From an uncultured Bacteroidota bacterium (GTDB taxonomy: Bacteria > Bacteroidota > Bacteroidia > Bacteroidales > UBA12077): a stretch of DNA of 64,000 bases. The position numbers and the translations under genes are program-made. The DNA is taken from positions 1 to 64,000 of the forward strand of contig CAJXLK010000017.1 in the NCBI GenBank assembly GCA_913055635.1. The letters run 5' to 3'. This document shows positions 7,994 to 17,445 of the stretch, piece by piece; the stretch's first letter is position 1; every line of letters begins with the position of its first letter. The notes beneath the pieces are model-generated. The model was not told where the DNA came from. It saw only the letters and a program-made list of their open reading frames with translations, and did no database searches.

Positions 7994-10198
7994 ATGGAGA
8001 TATACCTGGATTACAACGCCACCACCCCGGTTGACGGGGAAGTGGCAGCAGCAATGAAGCCCTACATGGAGCAGTATTTTGGCAATCCTTCCAGTTTCCA
8101 TCGCTTTGGCACTGACTCAAAGAAAGCAGTTGAAAAGGCGCGCAAACAGGTTGCCGGGTTGCTTAACGGTTCCGCGCACGAGGTGGTATTTACCAGTGGC
8201 GGGACGGAGTCCAATAATTTTGCCATCAAGGGAGTGGCCTGGGCCCACCGCGAGCGGGGCAACCACATCATCACCTCTCAGGTGGAGCATCCGGCTGTGA
8301 TGGAGGTATGCAGGTATCTGGAAGGCCAGGGCTACCGGGTTACCTATCTGCCGGTCGATGCTTACGGGCTGGTAAGTGAATCAGACCTGCAAGCGGCCAT
8401 CACCCAGCAAACCATACTGGTTAGCATTATGCATGCCAACAATGAGATTGGCACGATCCAGCCCATAGAGGAACTGGCCCGGATTGCCAGGGAAAACAAC
8501 ATCCTCTTTCATACCGATGCGGCCCAGTCCACCGGAAAGATCCCGGTTGATGTCAAAAAACTGGGGGTCGATTTGCTTTCTGTGGCCGGTCATAAGCTGT
8601 ATGGCCCCAAAGGTGTGGGAGTCTTATACATCCGCGAAGGGGTTCAGCTGGAAAAAATGATGCACGGGGCCGACCACGAACGAAACCTGCGGGCCGGAAC
8701 CGAAAACGTCATTGAGATTGTGGGCCTGGGCCAGGCCAGCGAGGTGGCAGCAAGAGACCTGGAGGCCAACACCGAACAGATGCAAAAAACCCGTGACCGA
8801 CTTTATCATAACCTCGCCGACGAAATCAGCGACTTGCGGGTCAATGGTCCCGAAAAACGGATTTTGCCCAACACCCTTTCGGTGAGTTTTCCCGGCATTG
8901 AGGCCAACCTGCTGGTTAAAGAGATCTCGGAAAAAGGCATTGCCGCTTCGGCTGGAGCCGCCTGTCATGCCGACCAGGTAGATGTTTCCCAGGTACTTGA
9001 AGCCATCGGGCTTGATCAACGCTATGCCATGGGCACCCTGCGTTTTTCTACCGGTAAGATGACCACGGAAAAAGAAGTGGATGATGCGGCAGCGATCATC
9101 ATCCAGGCCGTCCGAAATTTGTCTTCACAAGGGGATCAGCCCCCTGAAGCATCCCCGGCCATCCACCTTACCCGGTATACCCAGGGGATGGGCTGTGCCT
9201 GTAAGCTAAGGCCGCAGGAGTTGGAAAAAATCCTGCGCGAAATCCCCGTCACCGAGGATGCCAACATCCTGGTCGACACCCGTGGTTCGGATGACGCCGC
9301 GGTTTACCGGGTTGGTCCACAAACGGCCATCGTCCAAAGCCTCGATTTCTTTACCCCCGTCGTTGATCAGCCCTATGATTTTGGCGCCATAGCCGCGGCC
9401 AATGCCCTGAGTGATGTCTATGCCATGGGGGCCGTACCGGCTTTTGCTCTGAACATCGTCGGCTTCCCCTCCAACCGCCTGCCCATGTCGGTCTTGCAGG
9501 ATATTCTGGAGGGGGCCCGGGACAAAGCCAGGGAAGCCGGCATCGCCATCCTGGGCGGGCACACCATCGACGACCCCGAACCCAAATACGGCATGGTCGT
9601 TACCGGCACGGTCCATCCCGACCATGTCCTCCAAAACAAAGGGGCCCGCCCGGGCGATCGCCTGATCCTGACCAAACCCATTGGCACCGGCATCCTCGCC
9701 ACGGCCATGCAAAGACAAATGGCCGGGAAAGAGGACATAAACCGCCTTGTCAGGGTTATGAGTGAACTCAACCGCCAGGCCGCCGAAGTGATTGCTCACT
9801 ACCCGGTCCACGCCTGTACCGATGTCACCGGCTTTGGCCTGTTGGGCCACCTCCATGAGATGACCCTGGCCGGGGGCATCAATGCAGAGATCACCGCCGG
9901 CCGGGTGCCCCTGATAGAAGGAACATGGGATCATGCCACCGCCAACATGATCCCTGGCGGCTCACGCAACAACCTGGATTACCTGAGCCAACACCTGAGC
10001 TGGGATGAAGGAATACCCCAGATCCAGCGCCTGATCCTCTCTGATGCCCAAACATCCGGGGGACTGCTCTTTGCCATTGATCCTCAATATGAAAACGCCA
10101 TCCTCCAAGACCTCAAAAAAGCCGGCGTTGATGCCGCCACATCGCTCGGTTCCTTCACCCAGGAAGGCCCCGGGCGCATCACCATCAAAAAAGAGTAA
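7994..10198 (+). CDS. fusion: cysteine desulfurase (NifS-like) - selenophosphate synthetase (SelD)
   Basis: 734 aa with two complete enzymes in one frame. Residues 1-380 are a class V PLP aminotransferase-fold desulfurase: YLDYNATTP at the start, the HTDAAQ motif, the PLP lysine K201 in GHKLYGPKG and the persulfide cysteine C324 in SAGAACHADQ. Residues about 395-734 are SelD: the catalytic Cys/Lys pair C401 and K404 in GMGCACKL, the metal-binding region around GSDDAAVY, SLDFFTPVVD, GGHTIDDPEPKYG and ACTDVTGFGLLGH. SelD uses ATP to activate selenide, and the NifS part can release selenium from selenocysteine or sulfur from cysteine. The fusion therefore suggests direct hand-over of selenide to SelD. 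Catalytic residue 401 is a TGT cysteine, not a TGA-encoded selenocysteine. No selA, selB or ybbB lies in the window, so whether the product feeds Sec-tRNA or selenouridine is open. Codon use matches the neighbours. Confidence 0.93.
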   Translation: MEIYLDYNATTPVDGEVAAAMKPYMEQYFGNPSSFHRFGTDSKKAVEKARKQVAGLLNGSAHEVVFTSGGTESNNFAIKGVAWAHRERGNHIITSQVEHPAVMEVCRYLEGQGYRVTYLPVDAYGLVSESDLQAAITQQTILVSIMHANNEIGTIQPIEELARIARENNILFHTDAAQSTGKIPVDVKKLGVDLLSVAGHKLYGPKGVGVLYIREGVQLEKMMHGADHERNLRAGTENVIEIVGLGQASEVAARDLEANTEQMQKTRDRLYHNLADEISDLRVNGPEKRILPNTLSVSFPGIEANLLVKEISEKGIAASAGAACHADQVDVSQVLEAIGLDQRYAMGTLRFSTGKMTTEKEVDDAAAIIIQAVRNLSSQGDQPPEASPAIHLTRYTQGMGCACKLRPQELEKILREIPVTEDANILVDTRGSDDAAVYRVGPQTAIVQSLDFFTPVVDQPYDFGAIAAANALSDVYAMGAVPAFALNIVGFPSNRLPMSVLQDILEGARDKAREAGIAILGGHTIDDPEPKYGMVVTGTVHPDHVLQNKGARPGDRLILTKPIGTGILATAMQRQMAGKEDINRLVRVMSELNRQAAEVIAHYPVHACTDVTGFGLLGHLHEMTLAGGINAEITAGRVPLIEGTWDHATANMIPGGSRNNLDYLSQHLSWDEGIPQIQRLILSDAQTSGGLLFAIDPQYENAILQDLKKAGVDAATSLGSFTQEGPGRITIKKE

Positions 10199-10219
10199 TA
10201 AACCCCAAAAAATCATGCT

Positions 10220-10987
10220 ATGAATAAAAAACCTGACAAATGGAGCCTTCAAAATCAGACCGCCCTGGTGACCGGCGGAACAAAAGGCATTGGGGCCGCC
10301 ACAGCCCGGGAAATGATCAACCTGGGCGCCCACGTTTTTATCGTTTCGCGCACCCATGAACACATCCAACAAATGCAAGAGGAACTGGGCGAACGCCTCA
10401 CCGGGATGGCCGCCGATTTAAGTCAACCCGACGGACCCCGCCAGGTCATTGATCAAATCCAAAAACAATGGGATTCCCTCAACATCCTGGTCAACAATGC
10501 CGGGATGAACATCCGCAAAAAGACCACCGAATACAGCCGGGATGAATATGAACGGATCCTCCACACCAACCTCACTTCCACCTTTGAATTGAGCCGGAAA
10601 GCTTACCCGCTGCTGAAAAAAGCCGATGCGGCCAGCATCATCAATATGGCCTCGGTGGCTGGAGAAAAACACCTGCGCACAGGTTCTGTCTATGCAATGA
10701 CCAAAGCCGGAATGATCCAGCTTACTAAAAACCTGGCTGCAGAATGGGCCCCGGATGGCATTCGGGTCAATGCCGTCTCTCCCTGGTATATCAACACCCC
10801 GCTGGCCCAGACCGTTTTGAATGACCCCGGCTACTACCGCGAGGTGATCTCCAGAACACCCCTGGGCAGGGTCGGTGAACCTGATGAAGTGGCTTCGCTG
10901 GTGGCTTATCTGTGTATGCCTGCTGCCGGTTTCATCACCGGCCAAACCATCAGCATTGACGGGGGCTTTACCATCTACGGTTTTTAA
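10220..10987 (+). CDS. short-chain dehydrogenase/reductase (SDR)
   Basis: 255 aa, a classical NAD(P)-dependent SDR. It has the cofactor motif TGGTKGIG (about 18-25), NNAG, the active-site Ser in NMASVAG, the YAMTK catalytic pair, and the C-terminal [15 protein letters not shown] ending. The sequence is closest in flavour to the tropinone-reductase-like/3-oxoacyl reductase group, but the substrate cannot be inferred. It starts 21 nt after the NifS-SelD gene on the same strand and is probably co-transcribed. A link to selenium metabolism is only positional. The stop codon is followed after 6 nt by a palindromic repeat array. Confidence 0.85.
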   Translation: MNKKPDKWSLQNQTALVTGGTKGIGAATAREMINLGAHVFIVSRTHEHIQQMQEELGERLTGMAADLSQPDGPRQVIDQIQKQWDSLNILVNNAGMNIRKKTTEYSRDEYERILHTNLTSTFELSRKAYPLLKKADAASIINMASVAGEKHLRTGSVYAMTKAGMIQLTKNLAAEWAPDGIRVNAVSPWYINTPLAQTVLNDPGYYREVISRTPLGRVGEPDEVASLVAYLCMPAAGFITGQTISIDGGFTIYGF

Positions 10988-10993
10988 TCGCAA

Positions 10994-11158
10994 ACCCCGC
11001 TAAGCGGGGTCTGCTAAGCGGGGGGAGGTAAGTTTTCGACCCCGCTAAGCGGGGTCTGCTAAGCGGGGGGAGGTAATTTTTCGACCCCGCTAAGCGGGGT
11101 CCGCTAAGCGGGGGGAGGTAATTTTTCGACCCCGCTAAGCGGGGTCTGCTAAGCGGGG
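10994..11158. repeat. 45-bp tandem repeat built from CCCCGCTAAGCGGGG palindromes
   Basis: Four copies start at 10994, 11039, 11084 and 11129 (exact 45-bp period). Each holds a 17-bp palindrome (ACCCCGCTAAGCGGGGT), a second half-palindrome (CTGCTAAGCGGGG) and a short GGAGGTAATTTTTCG spacer. The array fills the gap between two convergent genes (SDR and pyruvate kinase), where the hairpins plus T-runs could end transcription from both sides. The same palindrome recurs at 27973-28085. Confidence 0.9.
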
Positions 11159-11180
11159 TTTGCCAGGCAGGGTTGACGGC

Positions 11181-12611
11181 TTAAACCTGTTGATCCAGGG
11201 TGACATTTCCCAGCAGGTTGTCGATGGTGCCAATCTCAATGAAGGTCACGCCATAGTTTCGGCCGAAATTTCCGGCAGTTACGACCACCAGGTCCTGGTC
11301 GGAAAAATCATACTGGGTTTTCAGCACCTTAATGGCCTCTTTTAAAAATTCGTGAGAAGTATTGCGCAATTTGATGAAATCGGGCCTCACACCATAGCAA
11401 AGCTGCAGCTCGCGCATGGTACGCCGCGAGTAGCACTGGGCATAGACCGGTTTCTGTCCGCGGTAAGCCGCCAGGCACCGGATGGTCTTTCCTGAAGTGG
11501 TATCGGATATCACTGCCTTAGCATCCAGGCGAATGGCCGCCTTCACTGCCGACTTGCACAAATAGGCCGTCACCTTATTGTTGATCACTCGAGATTCAAT
11601 GTCGTTAAACGGCTCCTTGGTGTTTTCCACCTCCTTGGCTACTTTGGCCATGGTGCGGACCGACTCAACAGGGTATCTGCCGGAAGCCGTCTCGCCGCTG
11701 AGCATCACCGCATCGGTTTTGCTATAAATGGCACTGGCGATGTCATTGACCTCGGCCCGGGTAGGCCGGGGATTTTCAATCATCGAATGCAGCATCTGGG
11801 TGGCCACAATCACCGGCTTGCGCTTTTCAATGCACGTATCGATCAGCATCCGTTGAATGCCCGGAATCTTTTCATAGGGAATCTCAATGCCCAAATCACC
11901 CCGGGCTACCATGATGCCGTAGGCCACATCCAATATCTCGCTGGCGTTGTCCACACCCTTCTGATTCTCAATCTTGGCAATGATCTTGATGTCGCTGTTG
12001 TGCTCATCCAATATATGTTGGATTTGCTCAACATCCTGCTTATTGCGCACAAAAGAGTGGGCGATGAAATCCAGGTCATGGTCGATGGCAAACTGGATGT
12101 ACTGGTAGTCCTTTTCCGATATCGGGGGCAGATTCAGAAAAACATTCGGCACATTAACGCTTTTCCGCGGCTTGATCACCCCCGAATTATTCACTTCACA
12201 AATCAGCTGGTTGCCTTCCTTGCTTTTGACCGTCAGCCCCACATCGCCGTCGTCAATCAACACCGAGCTGCCTACCGGCACATCATCGGCAAAATGGTCA
12301 TAGGTCACATAAATGCATTGGGGGGTGGAAGAGGCCTGTGAATTGCCTTCCAGGCGAATTTCATCCCCCGGCCTGACGTGTATATCCTCTGAAGAGCAGG
12401 CGGTCCGAACTTCCGGGCCTTTGGTATCGAGCAGCAGGGCAATCTTTTCCGATACGTTGCGGGTGGCCTCGACCACCTTCAAAGTCTGATCCGGGGTCTG
12501 ATGGGCGGTATTCAACCGCACTACATTCATCCCTTCCTCATAAAGAGATCGTATGAACCCCTCATCCGCATTGCGATCCGAAATGGTCGCGACAATCTTC
12601 GTCTTAGGCAT
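11181..12611 (-). CDS. pyk: pyruvate kinase
   Basis: 476 aa, the usual length. It catalyses phosphoenolpyruvate + ADP to pyruvate + ATP, the last step of glycolysis. Visible motifs are MPKTKIVATISDRN at the N-terminus, MNVVRLNTAH, the B-domain insertion, KIIAKIENQKG (the catalytic Lys region), the substrate and metal motif ARGDLGIEIP, and MLSGETASGRYPVE. The C-terminal domain carries an allosteric-site-like fold that I cannot assign to an effector. It lies 18 nt downstream of aroQ on the same strand, and an aroQ-pyk pair next to xerD is an arrangement I have seen in Bacteroidales genomes. Confidence 0.95.
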   Translation of the reverse strand: MPKTKIVATISDRNADEGFIRSLYEEGMNVVRLNTAHQTPDQTLKVVEATRNVSEKIALLLDTKGPEVRTACSSEDIHVRPGDEIRLEGNSQASSTPQCIYVTYDHFADDVPVGSSVLIDDGDVGLTVKSKEGNQLICEVNNSGVIKPRKSVNVPNVFLNLPPISEKDYQYIQFAIDHDLDFIAHSFVRNKQDVEQIQHILDEHNSDIKIIAKIENQKGVDNASEILDVAYGIMVARGDLGIEIPYEKIPGIQRMLIDTCIEKRKPVIVATQMLHSMIENPRPTRAEVNDIASAIYSKTDAVMLSGETASGRYPVESVRTMAKVAKEVENTKEPFNDIESRVINNKVTAYLCKSAVKAAIRLDAKAVISDTTSGKTIRCLAAYRGQKPVYAQCYSRRTMRELQLCYGVRPDFIKLRNTSHEFLKEAIKVLKTQYDFSDQDLVVVTAGNFGRNYGVTFIEIGTIDNLLGNVTLDQQV

Positions 12612-12629
12612 AAGCTGATTTCCCTTTCG

Positions 12630-13070
12630 TTATTTTTTAGATTGTTGAAGATGGATCAATCGTAGTCCTTCTATGGCCAGGCGATAGCCATCCAGGCCAA
12701 AGCCTATGATCGAGCCCTCACATACCGGGGCAATATAGGATTCGTGACGGAACGATTCCCGCTGATATATATTCGAGACATGCACCTCTACCACGGGAAT
12801 GCCAATCGAAGCGATGGCATCGCGGATTGAAACAGAAGTATGGGTATAGCCCCCGGCATTGAGCACCACCCCGTTTACTTCCTTACCTGCCCGCTGGATC
12901 CGGTCGACCAGCTCTCCCTCCAGGTTGGTTTGATGATCATACAATGTGATGTCGGCAAAATGTTCCCTGAGCAATTTGAGGTAATCTTCCAGGCGAATAT
13001 CACCGTAAATCTGCTTCTCTCGTTGTCCTATAAGATTCAGGTTGGGCCCGTTAAGAATTTGAATTTTCAT
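12630..13070 (-). CDS. aroQ: type II 3-dehydroquinate dehydratase
   Basis: 146 aa, the normal size of the dodecameric type II enzyme that converts 3-dehydroquinate to 3-dehydroshikimate in aromatic amino-acid synthesis. It shows GPNLNLIGQRE with the catalytic Arg, the active Tyr in QIYGD, the general-acid His in GGYTHTSVSIRDA, and VHVSNIYQRESFRHES. The usual NPGAYTH is NAGGYTH here, a mild variation. The frame is open further upstream to 13115, but the ATG at 13070 puts MKIQILNGPNLN at the conserved N-terminus. A TATTTTTG box on the minus strand near 13105 lies in the divergent region shared with xerD. Confidence 0.94.
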   Translation of the reverse strand: MKIQILNGPNLNLIGQREKQIYGDIRLEDYLKLLREHFADITLYDHQTNLEGELVDRIQRAGKEVNGVVLNAGGYTHTSVSIRDAIASIGIPVVEVHVSNIYQRESFRHESYIAPVCEGSIIGFGLDGYRLAIEGLRLIHLQQSKK

Positions 13071-13147
13071 GGAAGTTTTGTTATTTTGTAATATAGCAAA
13101 AATAATACATAGCATATTATTTTAGAGCAATGATGCGTTAAATATTT

Positions 13148-14047
13148 ATGATAAGTTGGGAAATTTCCATAGAAAAATTTGTCAATTTTCTGAAGCTGGA
13201 ACGCTCGCTCTCGAGCAATTCGATACATGCTTACCAAAACGACATCAAGAAATTGCGCGAGTATTTGGCGGCCCAAAAGGAGACGCTGTATCCCACCCAG
13301 ATTGACTTCCATCATTTGCGGGATTTTCTGCACTGGATCAATGAGCTGGGCATGAGCCCGACATCCCAGTCGAGGGTTATTTCAGGAATCAAGGCTTTCT
13401 TCAAGTATTTGTTGATCGAGAAATACATCGAAAAGGACCCGACCGAGCTGCTGGAATCCCCCAGGATTGGCCGGAAGTTGCCCCAAGTCTTGACCCTCGG
13501 GGAGATCGACCAGATCATCTCGGCCATTGATTTGAGCCAGCCGGAAGGCCAGCGGAACAAGGCCATAGTGGAGACCCTTTACAGCTGTGGGCTCCGCGTG
13601 TCCGAGCTGATTCACCTACGCATCTCCAACCTCTATTTCGACAAGGGATTCATCCGGATCATCGGCAAAGGCAACAAGGAACGGCTGATTCCCATCAGCC
13701 AGAAGGCCATTCGCGAAATCAACCATTACCTGGAGGATCGCAAACACCTGAATATTGACAGCGGGTGCGAAGACATCCTCTTTCTGAACCGCCGGGGCAA
13801 GCAGTTAACAAGGGTGATGGTCTTTGTCATTGTAAAAAAACTGGCCGAGAAATCAGCCATCAACAAGAACATCAGCCCCCATACCTTCCGCCATTCGTTT
13901 GCTTCCCACCTGATTGAAGGCGGGGCCGACCTGCGGGCCATCCAGGAAATGCTGGGCCACGAGTCGATTACCACTACCGAGACCTACACCCACCTGGACC
14001 GCACCTATCTGCGTGAAACCATCATCGAACACCACCCCAGGGCCTGA
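13148..14047 (+). CDS. xerD: site-specific tyrosine recombinase XerD
   Basis: 299 aa, the usual Xer length. An N-terminal SAM-like core-binding domain (about 1-90; FVNFLKLERSLSSNSIHAY) precedes the catalytic domain with Arg in CGLRVSELIHLR, the Lys-containing IGKGNKERLIP turn, HTFRHSFASHL, the LGHESITTTETYTH box and the nucleophile Tyr in that box. XerD with XerC resolves chromosome dimers at dif during division. It is divergent from aroQ-pyk, has no excisionase, attachment repeat or cargo next to it, and is therefore a housekeeping gene and not an integrase. Confidence 0.92.
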   Translation: MISWEISIEKFVNFLKLERSLSSNSIHAYQNDIKKLREYLAAQKETLYPTQIDFHHLRDFLHWINELGMSPTSQSRVISGIKAFFKYLLIEKYIEKDPTELLESPRIGRKLPQVLTLGEIDQIISAIDLSQPEGQRNKAIVETLYSCGLRVSELIHLRISNLYFDKGFIRIIGKGNKERLIPISQKAIREINHYLEDRKHLNIDSGCEDILFLNRRGKQLTRVMVFVIVKKLAEKSAINKNISPHTFRHSFASHLIEGGADLRAIQEMLGHESITTTETYTHLDRTYLRETIIEHHPRA

Positions 14048-14327
14048 GCCCCTACTGCACGAAAAAAGCCGACAAAACAAGGCGAACCCTGACCCCAAGG
14101 GTCAAGATCCGCCATGTTGTAAATGGATGTCGCTAAAGGGTGAATTGTTGCCCGATTAGGTAACCCTCAATATCCGCTTGTTGTAGTCTTATAACCCCGC
14201 TGAGTTATTGCTTTAGAAGGACTGGTCTCCTAAAAAGAGGCCTGATTTAACTGATCTCCCAAAATAGGCTTGATTTAAAAAGTTACTAAATAAGCCTCCA
14301 AAGGAAGGGCATCAAAAGGTCTTGTTG

Positions 14328-15527
14328 CTACAGGCCCAGTTTTTCGGCAATATCCTCCGGGATGGCATCCTTGTGGACCATGATGTCCATGGTCTGATAC
14401 TTTACAAAGGCCTCGGAGGCGTAGAAATAGCCGTCGTAGATGTGATCGCCCACGTCCCAGCTGTTCTTGACGATGAAATATTGGGTGCCTTCCTGATCTT
14501 TGGCGATGCCGGTAATGTGCATGCCGTGATCGTCAGTGGTTTGATAGTTATTGAAAGCCTTCTGGCGCATCTCCTGGGTGATGGCCTTCTCCGGTCCGGG
14601 GCCGTCAAAGTTATAGAGCATGGCTTCTTTTTCATCCTTGCTCAACTCTTCCCACCTGGCTTTTTCCGTATCGCTCAAGTCCTCAAAATCCTGTTTAGGC
14701 ACGACAGCAACCCCGTTTTTCCAGGAGAAGCCTTTGGCGCTGACATCAGCGGCCCAGGCAAAGGTGTAGCCTTCCTCAATGGAATGGTACATCGTCTCCA
14801 TCAATTCATCCAGGGGAAGATTATAGACACGGTCGTATGCCCAGTTGTCAGGGACTTCCAGTATAAAACGGGAATAAAAAGGATGGTGGGTATAGGAAGT
14901 CAGCTCCACATAGTCGTCGGGATTGATGCCGGTGTAATCCTTGGCAAAGGATTCGGGGGTATAGGTCTGTCCCTGGTATTCAAATTTCTCAGGCGCCTTG
15001 CCCAGGTAAGTGTCCAGGATTTTTTCAAAACCCTCGTGCCACACCGGAGTAAGCTCGCCATTCTTATTCTCGATCACCTGGTCGACATAGCCCTTCAAAA
15101 CAGCATCAAACTCTCCATGAACGTGATCATCTGTGCCATAATTCAGCCCGGGATAAACCTGTTCGGGTACAATCCCGTTTTCGCTGATCATGTTGGTGAC
15201 ATCATGAAAAGCGCCACCCCCGGCAAAATTTAAATGGCCATGAAAACGAACATACTTTTTGGCCTTATCCGAGTAGGCATGACGCACAATCCACATCTCA
15301 GAAAGGTTGGCCGTGTCTTTTCCCTTCCTCAGCATTTCCGATTCCAAAAAGGAAAGGGCTGAAAAACTCCAGCAGGTCCCCGAACGGTGCTGGTCCTTGA
15401 CCGAAGTGGCCCCGAGGCGTTTGACCGTTGTAAATTCATACCCTTTGTTCTGATCATCTTGTGCCTGAAGGTTAAAACTGATAAGCATCGCCATGATGGC
15501 GACAAAGGTTAATCTGAGTGGTTTCAT
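14328..15527 (-). CDS. secreted C1B cysteine peptidase, bleomycin hydrolase/aminopeptidase C-like
   Basis: 399 aa. A signal peptide (1-22, ending LQAQ) precedes a papain-fold domain of the bleomycin hydrolase type. The catalytic Cys is in RSGTCWSFSALSF (about 50), the His in DDHGMHITG, and the Asn in VKNSWD. The region HHPFYSRFILEVPDNW matches the C1B insertion. Cytoplasmic C1B members act as aminopeptidases. The signal peptide here points to a periplasmic or outer role in peptide breakdown. It is monocistronic. The 280-bp gap after xerD holds two diverged copies of a roughly 28-bp A+T-rich sequence (about 14228-14282) and no gene. Confidence 0.88.
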   Translation of the reverse strand: MKPLRLTFVAIMAMLISFNLQAQDDQNKGYEFTTVKRLGATSVKDQHRSGTCWSFSALSFLESEMLRKGKDTANLSEMWIVRHAYSDKAKKYVRFHGHLNFAGGGAFHDVTNMISENGIVPEQVYPGLNYGTDDHVHGEFDAVLKGYVDQVIENKNGELTPVWHEGFEKILDTYLGKAPEKFEYQGQTYTPESFAKDYTGINPDDYVELTSYTHHPFYSRFILEVPDNWAYDRVYNLPLDELMETMYHSIEEGYTFAWAADVSAKGFSWKNGVAVVPKQDFEDLSDTEKARWEELSKDEKEAMLYNFDGPGPEKAITQEMRQKAFNNYQTTDDHGMHITGIAKDQEGTQYFIVKNSWDVGDHIYDGYFYASEAFVKYQTMDIMVHKDAIPEDIAEKLGL

Positions 15528-15598
15528 CTTGAAATTCGTTTTGGTTTCTCTACAAATATCATAAAAAATTCACCATTTCAGGTGAACCCTAAAAAATA

Positions 15599-15629
15599 TT
15601 GTAGAATTGGCGAAAAATCAATAGTTTTG
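15599..15629 (+). promoter_or_regulatory. Bacteroidota-type promoter of the nucleoside phosphorylase gene
   Basis: TTG at 15599-15601, a 20-nt spacer and TAGTTTTG (exact TAnnTTTG) at 15622-15629. It lies 19 nt before the ATG at 15649. Confidence 0.6.
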
Positions 15630-15648
15630 AGTTCCAAAATAATGGTTC

Positions 15649-16515
15649 ATGGCTTTTCAATCATCAGAACTTATACTGGCTGCTGATGGCAGCATTTTCC
15701 ATCTACGGCTTCATCCACAGGAAGTTGCCGACAACGTCATTTTGGTCGGCGATCCCGGCCGGGTCAATTTAATTGGCTCATTCCTGAGTCCCATAGAAGT
15801 CGAACGTCAAAACCGAGAATTCAAGACGATAACCGGCTGGTACGGCTCCAAAAGGATCAGTGTCATCTCCTCGGGCATCGGCACCGACAACATTGATATT
15901 GTCATCAACGAGTTGGACGCCCTAAAAAATATCGACCTCGATAACAAAACCGTCAAATCACAGCTCCAAAAGATGCGGATCATCAGGATTGGCACTTCGG
16001 GCGCACTGCAGGAAGACATTCCTTCGGGTTCTTTCGTCATGACCAGCCGATCAATCGGTTTCGATAACCTGATGCAGTTTTATGATATACCCCGCTCCCA
16101 GGATTCACAACAAATCGAACAGCAATTAAAAAAACATCTGGGATGGCCCGAAAACTTTACTTATCCCTATGTTACGGAAGCCTCCGGTGAACTTACGGAA
16201 AAGATGCGCCAATCAAAATTTATCCCCGGGATGACCATTTCCGCCCCGGGATTTTACGGACCTCAGGGAAGAGCTTTAAGAATACCCCTGGCGGATGAAA
16301 ATTTGAACAATAAAATCCATCAATTCAGGTTCAATAATTTAAGGATCACCAATTATGAGATGGAAAGCTCGGCCATTTATGCCCTGGCCAACAGTCTGGG
16401 ACATCAGGCTTTGACCGTTTGTGCCATCATTGCCAACCGCAAAAGGGGTGATCATCTGAGTGATTATCAGCCCAAAATAAAAGAACTGGTTCAATCGGTA
16501 CTGGAAAAAATTTAA
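15649..16515 (+). CDS. nucleoside phosphorylase (uridine phosphorylase-like, PNP/UDP family)
   Basis: 288 aa. It has the phosphate-binding VILVGDPGRVNLI at about 28-40, SSGIGTDNIDIVINEL, RIGTSGALQEDIPSGSFV, and the ribose-contacting Glu in NYEMESSAIYALA. This order of motifs is that of the PNP_UDP_1 superfamily, which cleaves nucleosides with phosphate to base plus ribose-1-phosphate. The exact base preference is not readable, although the layout is closest to uridine phosphorylases. Its own promoter is upstream. The next gene follows after 12 nt on the same strand. Confidence 0.87.
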   Translation: MAFQSSELILAADGSIFHLRLHPQEVADNVILVGDPGRVNLIGSFLSPIEVERQNREFKTITGWYGSKRISVISSGIGTDNIDIVINELDALKNIDLDNKTVKSQLQKMRIIRIGTSGALQEDIPSGSFVMTSRSIGFDNLMQFYDIPRSQDSQQIEQQLKKHLGWPENFTYPYVTEASGELTEKMRQSKFIPGMTISAPGFYGPQGRALRIPLADENLNNKIHQFRFNNLRITNYEMESSAIYALANSLGHQALTVCAIIANRKRGDHLSDYQPKIKELVQSVLEKI

Positions 16516-16527
16516 AATCAACAGGAA

Positions 16528-17415
16528 TTGAGCGAATTAACGGATAAGCAGATCAAGGCGCTGGTCAAACTGCTGGACGACCCCGATGAAGGGGTCTATG
16601 AACAAGTTTCCGAGCAGTTGAAAACACAGGGATATGAAGTGATACCTCAATTGGAGAAAGCCTGGGAACAATCGTTCAATGAAAAGATACAAACCCGCCT
16701 GGAAAACCTCATCCAGGAGATCCAGCTTTCTTCAGCCACAACCAACCTGGGCAAATGGAGCCGCGAAGGTGGGGCCGACCTTTTTGAGGGGGCGTTTTTG
16801 GTTGCCAAGCATCAATACCCGGAGTTAAGCTATGATTACTACCGCAAAAAACTGGACGAGATCAAAAAGGATATTTGGCTCGAGATCAATGATAACCTGA
16901 CGGCCCTGGAGAAAGTGCGCATCATCAACCATGTTTTTTTCAAGATATACGGTTTCGCAAGCAATGCTGCCAATTTCTATGCCCCCCAGAACAATTACAT
17001 CAACCACGTGCTGGAGACCAAAAAGGGCAATCCCATTACCCTCTCCATTCTTTATTCATCCCTGGCCCAGGAACTGAGCATCCCCATTTACGGGATCAAT
17101 CTGCCCAAAAACTTCATTGTGGCCTATCAAAACGAATACACCAAAAAAGAGGACCCGCAAAACCAGATCCTTTTTTACATCAATCCCTTTAACAAGGGGG
17201 CCATTCTGGGAAAAAAAGAGATTGACTATTTCATCAAACAACAGGACCTCAAGCCCCGAAAAGAATACTATTTGCCTTGCAGCCACATCGAGACGATACA
17301 AAGGTTGCTGAACAACCTGATCTATGCCTATGACCGGCTGGGATATCCCCATAAAATAAAAGAGTTGAACCAACTTTACCGAATACTGATTGACAACAGC
17401 AATCAACCCGAGTAG
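16528..17415 (+). CDS. SirB1/transglutaminase-like family protein
   Basis: 295 aa with a TTG start preceded by an AGGA stretch. Residues 1-75 form a short helical repeat (LTDKQIKALVKLLDDPDEG). Residues about 80-200 match the SirB1 N-terminal, transglutaminase-like domain (FYAPQNNYINHVLETKKGNP followed by ITLSILYSSLA). The C-terminal end (LLNNLIYAYDRLGYPHKIKE) looks like a single TPR-type helical hairpin. The classical Cys-His-Asp triad is not evident: the position where an active-site Cys is often found reads NPITLSILY. Members are widespread but of unknown function. It is placed between the phosphorylase and a sugar dehydratase gene, 30 nt before the latter's ATG. Confidence 0.75.
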   Translation: MSELTDKQIKALVKLLDDPDEGVYEQVSEQLKTQGYEVIPQLEKAWEQSFNEKIQTRLENLIQEIQLSSATTNLGKWSREGGADLFEGAFLVAKHQYPELSYDYYRKKLDEIKKDIWLEINDNLTALEKVRIINHVFFKIYGFASNAANFYAPQNNYINHVLETKKGNPITLSILYSSLAQELSIPIYGINLPKNFIVAYQNEYTKKEDPQNQILFYINPFNKGAILGKKEIDYFIKQQDLKPRKEYYLPCSHIETIQRLLNNLIYAYDRLGYPHKIKELNQLYRILIDNSNQPE

Positions 17416-17445
17416 TGTTTGCCAGGGCAAACAATATACAGGCCT

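Noticed and set aside
9188-9205. Selenocysteine codon in the SelD active site
   Set aside because: The catalytic position is TGT (Cys401). No in-frame TGA occurs in the fusion gene.
10994-11158. Possible CRISPR array (regular direct repeats)
   Set aside because: Repeats are contiguous 45-bp tandem units without unique spacers, and no cas gene is present. The same holds for the other arrays in the window.
13148-14047. Integrase of a genomic island
   Set aside because: The protein has the size and motifs of XerD and is next to aroQ-pyk as in other Bacteroidales. No attachment repeats or cargo genes flank it.
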